Origin: Nitrosomonas sp.
GTDB lineage: Bacteria > Pseudomonadota > Gammaproteobacteria > Burkholderiales > Nitrosomonadaceae
Assembly (NCBI GenBank): GCA_017879645.1
Contig: JAAEXZ010000040.1
Location: forward strand, 1 to 38,903
Direction: 5' to 3'
Length of the DNA: 38,903 bases
Part shown: positions 34,743 to 38,903 of the stretch, one piece after another
Layout: the number at the start of each line of letters is the position of its first letter
Position numbering within the stretch: position 1 is the first letter of the stretch
Notes under the pieces: generated by a model
What the model saw: the letters and a program-made list of their open reading frames with translations, nothing else
What the model was told of the DNA's origin: nothing
The model's database searches: none
Made by a program: the position numbers and the translations under genes

Positions 34743-34945
34743 TCAAGTAACTGTGGTTGCGTCTGACAAATTAGCGAGAATCAGCAGATATAGCTCACGA
34801 GCAATGTAACGTTTCAGGCAGCGTTGAATTTCTTCATTTGACTTTCCTTGGGCTGTACGTCGCATCACATGGGTTTGGGTTCTTGGTTCACTGCGCGTGC
34901 GTACCATCGCGATAGTCCAGCATGTTGTTTGCAGATCGGTTACCT
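34743..34945 (-). pseudogene. IS110-type transposase C-terminal fragment
   Basis: The reverse strand is open and reads TIAMVRTRSEPRTQTHV, then RRTAQGKSNEEIQRCLKRYI and ARELY, with a stop at 34743-34745. The pattern of RT-x-EGKS-x-x-EI-x-RCLKRY-x-ARE is one I associate with the C terminus of IS110/IS116-type transposases. The upstream part is missing, cut at the inverted repeat of the IS3-type element that begins at 34946. Confidence 0.5.
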
Positions 34946-35376
34946 TGAATGGCTCCGGATTTTGAGGAGGCTGTTTGGTTAAAGTGGAATGGTTTTGTTC
35001 ACGTGTTTGTTCTGTAGTTGATAGAAGTTTTTTTCTGCTTCAGCAGGAGGAATATACCCTATAGTTCCAAGCAAGCGCTGGTGGTTATACCAATCACCCC
35101 TTCCAATGTTGTCAATTCGGCGGCTGATCTGGTTTTCCAAGGAGCTCACCGGTGAATGACTTCGGCCTTATACAGACCATTGATGGTTTCAGTCAGAGCG
35201 TTATCATAGTTGGGGGGGCAATGGATTCAACAGTCGCCCATAGCGATGGGTACGTGCCACGGCGTTCTTGTACCAGATGTACCACATGTTCACGAACTTC
35301 TGGGGAGAATTTATTTGATTTGTTCAGGTTCTATTCTCTCAAGTGCTAGAGCTTCTTCAAGACCCGGGACAATTCG
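34946..35376 (-). mobile_element. Internally deleted IS3-family element with both inverted repeats (431 bp)
   Basis: On the reverse strand a remnant of orfA ([20 protein letters not shown], then [17 protein letters not shown], from about 35327) is joined directly at a run of C near 35212 to the end of orfB ([20 protein letters not shown]). The orfB part has an in-frame TGA and a later frameshift before DWYNHQRLLGTIGYIPPAEA, and ends at 34979. The ends TGAATGGCTCCGGATTTTGA (34946 onward) and, from the other side, CGAATTGTCCCGGGTCTTGA match at most positions, as IS3 inverted repeats should. The catalytic core is absent, so it cannot move by itself. No 3-bp target duplication is evident. Confidence 0.75.
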
Positions 35377-35697
35377 GAAAACCACAGGATGAAGATCCTG
35401 GTTCTTGACCTTTACGGTTCGGAAGAAAATGCGAACGCTGAGATCAATAGGAGGGAAATCAGATTGAGGGAATTGCCGGCTGCAATGACTGACTGATTCT
35501 GATTGCTTTTATAGCTTGAAAGCTGACACAATGTGTGTGTGCGATGTGTCTATTATAGTTTTTCCATATCACTTAACCGAATGTGAAAAACTGGGTGTCA
35601 GAAAGTTGAGGTAAAAGTTTTTTGGTGTAGTCTTTGGTATGAAAATGAGAAATCAGAAAATATTTGGCTTGTTAATCAATGTGATACTCGGTCTATT
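35377..35697. other. Intergenic stretch between the IS remnant and tRNA-Leu
   Basis: I see no gene, transposase motif or clear terminator in these 321 bases. They directly follow the 3' end of tRNA-Leu, a common integration target, but I found no second copy of the tRNA end in the window. Confidence 0.4.
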
Positions 35698-35782
35698 TGG
35701 TGCCCAGAAGAGGACTCGAACCTCCACACCCGAAGGCACATGGACCTGAACCATGCGCGTCTACCAATTCCGCCATCTGGGC
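35698..35782 (-). tRNA. tRNA-Leu (anticodon CAG), CCA encoded
   Basis: The reverse strand folds as a class II tRNA. The acceptor GCCCAGA pairs with TCTGGGC. The D-arm region is TGGCGGAATTGGTAGACGC. The anticodon arm CATGG-TTCAGGT-CCATG gives anticodon CAG. A variable arm closed by a TTCG-type loop follows, and the T-arm contains GGTTCGAGTCC. Discriminator A is followed by genomic CCA (35700-35698). The anticodon and long variable arm fit leucine, reading CUG. It lies divergent from rnr. Confidence 0.95.
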
Positions 35783-35843
35783 GATCGTGCAATCCGATTA
35801 ATTAGGTTGCGAAAGACGCGTCATTCTATAGGAAACCACTCTT

Positions 35844-38057
35844 TTGTCAAATAAGAAGAATCAGAAGCTGCGCAATCTGGACCCTCACTTGCAGCGTGAA
35901 AAAGAACGTTACAAGCATCCCCTTCCGAGTCGTGAGTACATTTTGCAGATTTTGCAGCAGCAGGGTGTGCCCGTTGCGGAGAAATCATTGCAGAAAATGC
36001 TGTCGATAACCAAAAAAGAGCAGGAACTGTTCAATCGGCGTTTGGCTGCCATGATTCGTGAAGGGCAGCTTTTCCGTAATCGCAAGGATGATATTTGTGT
36101 CATGGAAAAGCTCGATCTGATCAAGGGGGTCGTGCAAGGACATGCCGATGGCTTTGGATTTCTGATTCCCGACGACAGTAGTGCCGATCTGTACCTCAGC
36201 GCCAAGGAAATGCACAAGGCACTGCATGGTGACAAGGTGCTGGTGCGCGAAATCGGGGTGGATCGTCGTGGTCGCAGAGAAGCCACGATCGTGGAAGTAC
36301 TGGAATACGCCAATACCACGCTGGTTGGTCGCCTGCATATCGATCACGGCATTTTGTCGGTTTCTGCCGAGAACAAGCGCATCAGTCAGGATATTCTGAT
36401 ATCCAGGGAACATTCCCTGAAAGCCAAGTCGGGACAGGTTGTGATGGTGGAAATTATTCAGCAACCCAGCAAATACGCTCAGCCCATCGGCAGAATAGTC
36501 GAAATCTTGGGGGATTATACGGCTCCTGGTATGGAAATCGAGATCGCATTGCGCAAGCATGACCTGCCGCATGTTTTTTCTGACGAGATCGAAGACATGG
36601 CAACCCGGTTTCCGAAACGGGTGCTCAAGAAAGAATCGAAAGGAAGGGTGGATCTGTGTGCGTTGCCGCTGGTGACTATCGACGGTGAAACAGCCCGGGA
36701 TTTTGACGATGCCGTATTTTGCCAGCAGGAAGGCAAGGGCTATCGCCTGTATGTGGCTATTGCCGATGTCAGTCACTATGTCAAGCCACAGGATGCCATT
36801 GACCGGGAAGCGTTGAACCGCGGCAATTCGGTATACTTTCCCCGCCGGGTGATTCCGATGCTGCCGGAAGTGCTGTCGAACGAGCTGTGTTCGCTGAATC
36901 CGGACAAACAACGTTTGTGTATGGTGTGCGAAATCGAATTTCGGGCTAATGGGGCCGTGGTGGATTATGATTTTTATCCCGCGGTCATGAGTTCGCATGC
37001 ACGCCTGACCTACACGCAGGTTGCCGCGATGCTGGCGCACCCCAAGGGAACCGAGGCCAAGCAATTTGCAGAATTACTGCCACATCTGAAGTTGTTGCAC
37101 AAACTGTTCAAAGCGCTGTTAAAGGCACGCATCAAGCGTGGGGCCATCGAGTTTGAGACTGTCGAGACACAAATGTATTTCAATGATCAGGGCAAGATCG
37201 AGAGAATCGAGCCAGTTCAGCGTAACGAGGCGCATCGCTTGATTGAAGAATGTATGCTGGCGGCCAATGTATGTGCCGCGGATTTTCTGCAAAAACAGGG
37301 TCAGACTGCACTGTATCGCATCCATGAGGATCCTGCGCCGGAAAAAATCGAAGCGCTGCGCCAATTCCTGAAGGAATTTGGTATTTCGCTGGGGGGGAAA
37401 AGCAAACCGACAGCCAAGGATTATGCCCATACGTTGCAGCAGATCAACGATCGGCCGGATGCGCAGCTATTGCAAACAGTCATGTTGCGCTCCTTGCAGC
37501 AGGCCATCTACAGTCCCGAGATTACTGGTCACTTTGGCCTGGCCTACGATGCCTATACGCATTTCACCTCGCCAATTCGGCGCTATCCGGATTTGCTGGT
37601 GCATCGCGCCATCAAGGCGGTTCTCGATGGGGAAAGCTACGAACCGGGTGACTGGCAGGAACTCGGCAAGCATTGCTCGATGACGGAGCGTCGCGCCGAC
37701 GAAGCGACCCGCGATGTGGAATCGTGGCTCAAATGTTTTTATATGCAGGATAAGATCGGCGAGAGTTTTGACGGTGTCATCAGTAGTGTGACCGGTTTTG
37801 GGTTATTTGTAGCGTTGGATGATGTGTATGTCGAGGGGCTGGTGCATATTTCAGAATTACCTAGCGACTATTTTCATTTCGATGCCACCAAGCACAGGTT
37901 GCTGGGAGAGCGAAGCGGCGTGCAGTATCGCCTGGGGGACCGGTTGCGGGTCAAGCTGGTGCGGGTGGATCTGGAAACCAGCAAGATCGACTTTGTGCTG
38001 GCCGAGGAACAGAAGAAAAACGGTCGAATAAGGAAAAAGCAGGTATCCAAGGCATAA
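35844..38057 (+). CDS. rnr: Ribonuclease R
   Basis: This 737-residue 3'-5' exoribonuclease degrades structured RNA, including rRNA and mRNA decay intermediates. An N-terminal helix-turn-helix-like segment (PSREYILQILQQQGVPV) is followed by cold-shock domains (HADGFGFLIPDD, about residue 95). The RNB catalytic domain carries TIDGETARDFDDAV with the metal-binding aspartates (about 280) and HFTSPIRRYPDLLVHRAI (about 575). An S1 domain (GESFDGVISSVTGFGLFVAL, about 640) and a basic tail end the protein. The likely start is TTG at 35844 with AGGAAA upstream. The length is slightly short of E. coli RNase R, mainly in the C-terminal basic tail. It is followed by rlmB after 132 bases. Confidence 0.96.
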   Translation: MSNKKNQKLRNLDPHLQREKERYKHPLPSREYILQILQQQGVPVAEKSLQKMLSITKKEQELFNRRLAAMIREGQLFRNRKDDICVMEKLDLIKGVVQGHADGFGFLIPDDSSADLYLSAKEMHKALHGDKVLVREIGVDRRGRREATIVEVLEYANTTLVGRLHIDHGILSVSAENKRISQDILISREHSLKAKSGQVVMVEIIQQPSKYAQPIGRIVEILGDYTAPGMEIEIALRKHDLPHVFSDEIEDMATRFPKRVLKKESKGRVDLCALPLVTIDGETARDFDDAVFCQQEGKGYRLYVAIADVSHYVKPQDAIDREALNRGNSVYFPRRVIPMLPEVLSNELCSLNPDKQRLCMVCEIEFRANGAVVDYDFYPAVMSSHARLTYTQVAAMLAHPKGTEAKQFAELLPHLKLLHKLFKALLKARIKRGAIEFETVETQMYFNDQGKIERIEPVQRNEAHRLIEECMLAANVCAADFLQKQGQTALYRIHEDPAPEKIEALRQFLKEFGISLGGKSKPTAKDYAHTLQQINDRPDAQLLQTVMLRSLQQAIYSPEITGHFGLAYDAYTHFTSPIRRYPDLLVHRAIKAVLDGESYEPGDWQELGKHCSMTERRADEATRDVESWLKCFYMQDKIGESFDGVISSVTGFGLFVALDDVYVEGLVHISELPSDYFHFDATKHRLLGERSGVQYRLGDRLRVKLVRVDLETSKIDFVLAEEQKKNGRIRKKQVSKA

Positions 38058-38189
38058 CACCAACGGTCACGCAAAAATTGTTTACAATACCGTCGCTTTT
38101 GGGGGCGCAACGTGATCGTTTGTAACCGTTTCGATGATTTGGTTTTTCAATCCATAGTGTTTTGTGTCACAGTGAGTGGCGTCTGAATA

Positions 38190-38903
38190 ATGTCCAATAC
38201 CCGATTTATATTTGGTTTCCATGCTGTTACCAGCCGGTTGCGGCAAAATCCGGAAAGCATCAAAGAACTGTTTGTTGATGAAACGCGCTCCGATCAACGT
38301 ATACGCGGGTTGATCAAGCTGGCCGAAATGCACGGCATTCATTTGATCCCGAGTGATGGTTCAAGATTGTCGAACATGACCGGAAATGACCGGCACCAAG
38401 GGGTAGTGGCCAGCATCGATGTGACTCGCCAGCATGTTGACATTGGCGATGTGCTGGATACCCTGACCGAACCGGCTCGTTTGCTGGTGCTGGATGGTAT
38501 TCAAGATCCGCATAACCTGGGAGCCTGCCTGCGGGTCGCCGATGCATTCGGTGTGCATGCCGTGATCGCTCCCAAGGATCGTGCGGTGGGCCTGACTGCG
38601 GCGGTATACAAGGTTTCCAGCGGCGCTGCGGATACCGTGCCATTCATTGCCGTGACCAATCTGTCACGTACCTTGCAACAGTTGAAGCAGCAGGGAATCT
38701 GGATCGTCGGTACTGCGGATACGGCGGAGCAGGATTTGAGCCGGTTCCAGATACCGGAGGCTGTGGCCTGGGTGCTGGGTTCCGAAGAGAAAGGCATGCG
38801 CCGTTTGACTCGCGAGCACTGCGATCAACTGGTGCGGATTCCAATGCTGGGTAGTGTCGAGAGCCTGAATGTCGCGGTGAGTGCGGGAATCTGTTTATTC
38901 GAA
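38190..38903 (+). CDS. rlmB: 23S rRNA (guanosine-2'-O-)-methyltransferase RlmB (3' partial)
   Basis: This SpoU/TrmH-family methyltransferase modifies G2251 of 23S rRNA (E. coli numbering) with S-adenosylmethionine. The frame runs 238 codons from ATG 38190 to the window edge, so only the last few residues are missing. The N-terminal substrate-binding domain begins SNTRFIFGFHAVTSRL. The SPOUT knot motifs are seen in LVLDGIQDPHNLGACLRVAD, WVLGSEEKGMRRL and RIPMLGSVESLNVAVSAGI. The order rnr-rlmB is common in betaproteobacteria. Confidence 0.94.
   Translation, partial: MSNTRFIFGFHAVTSRLRQNPESIKELFVDETRSDQRIRGLIKLAEMHGIHLIPSDGSRLSNMTGNDRHQGVVASIDVTRQHVDIGDVLDTLTEPARLLVLDGIQDPHNLGACLRVADAFGVHAVIAPKDRAVGLTAAVYKVSSGAADTVPFIAVTNLSRTLQQLKQQGIWIVGTADTAEQDLSRFQIPEAVAWVLGSEEKGMRRLTREHCDQLVRIPMLGSVESLNVAVSAGICLFE

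Noticed and set aside
35697..35782. tRNA-Leu as the attachment site of an integrated island
   Set aside because: No repeated tRNA 3' end and no integrase gene are present in the window, so this remains only a possibility.

Overview
The window looks like a chromosomal segment of a moderate-GC betaproteobacterium, probably an ammonia oxidiser of the Nitrosomonas type. This rests on overall protein style and on the housekeeping end tRNA-Leu / rnr / rlmB; it is an inference, not a database match.

Positions 1-22009 hold one side of a hydroxamate (pyoverdine-like) siderophore locus. It opens inside the last module of an NRPS (end of C domain, A, PCP, TE). A leftward pair follows: a PepSY membrane protein (FpvG/FoxB-like) and a cyclic-peptide-type ABC exporter (PvdE-like). 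Two Fur-box-like sites lie in the divergent promoter at 6343-6614. A long rightward run comes next: AlcB/IucB-type acetyltransferase, PvdA-like ornithine N5-hydroxylase, TonB-dependent receptor, alpha/beta hydrolase, a complete outer membrane factor / adaptor / RND pump, a free-standing acyl-CoA ligase and a PvdQ-like Ntn-hydrolase acylase. The gene content suggests an acylated hydroxyornithine peptide made in the cytoplasm, exported, deacylated in the periplasm, secreted, and recovered by the receptor with help from the PepSY protein. The acylase is broken near its 3' end by a perfect 17-bp tandem duplication that removes about 70 residues, so the deacylation step may be off in this strain.

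Positions 22010-34240 are accessory. They hold a small orphan gene, a TPR/SPINDLY-type O-GlcNAc-transferase-like protein, and a 946-residue protein built from 117 octapeptide units arranged in 136-residue (408-bp) super-repeats. A terminator separates the repeat gene from the glycosyltransferase gene. A divergent LuxR-type regulator has two receiver-like domains, the second lacking its phospho-acceptor Asp. After these come SelO, a flavin monooxygenase and a secreted glycoside-hydrolase-like protein. The repeat protein with its glycosyltransferase is the best candidate for an undescribed system.

Positions 34241-35697 are gene-poor and hold stacked insertion-sequence remnants, including a 431-bp internally deleted IS3-type element with both inverted repeats. 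The window ends with tRNA-Leu(CAG), RNase R and the start of the 23S rRNA methyltransferase gene rlmB.
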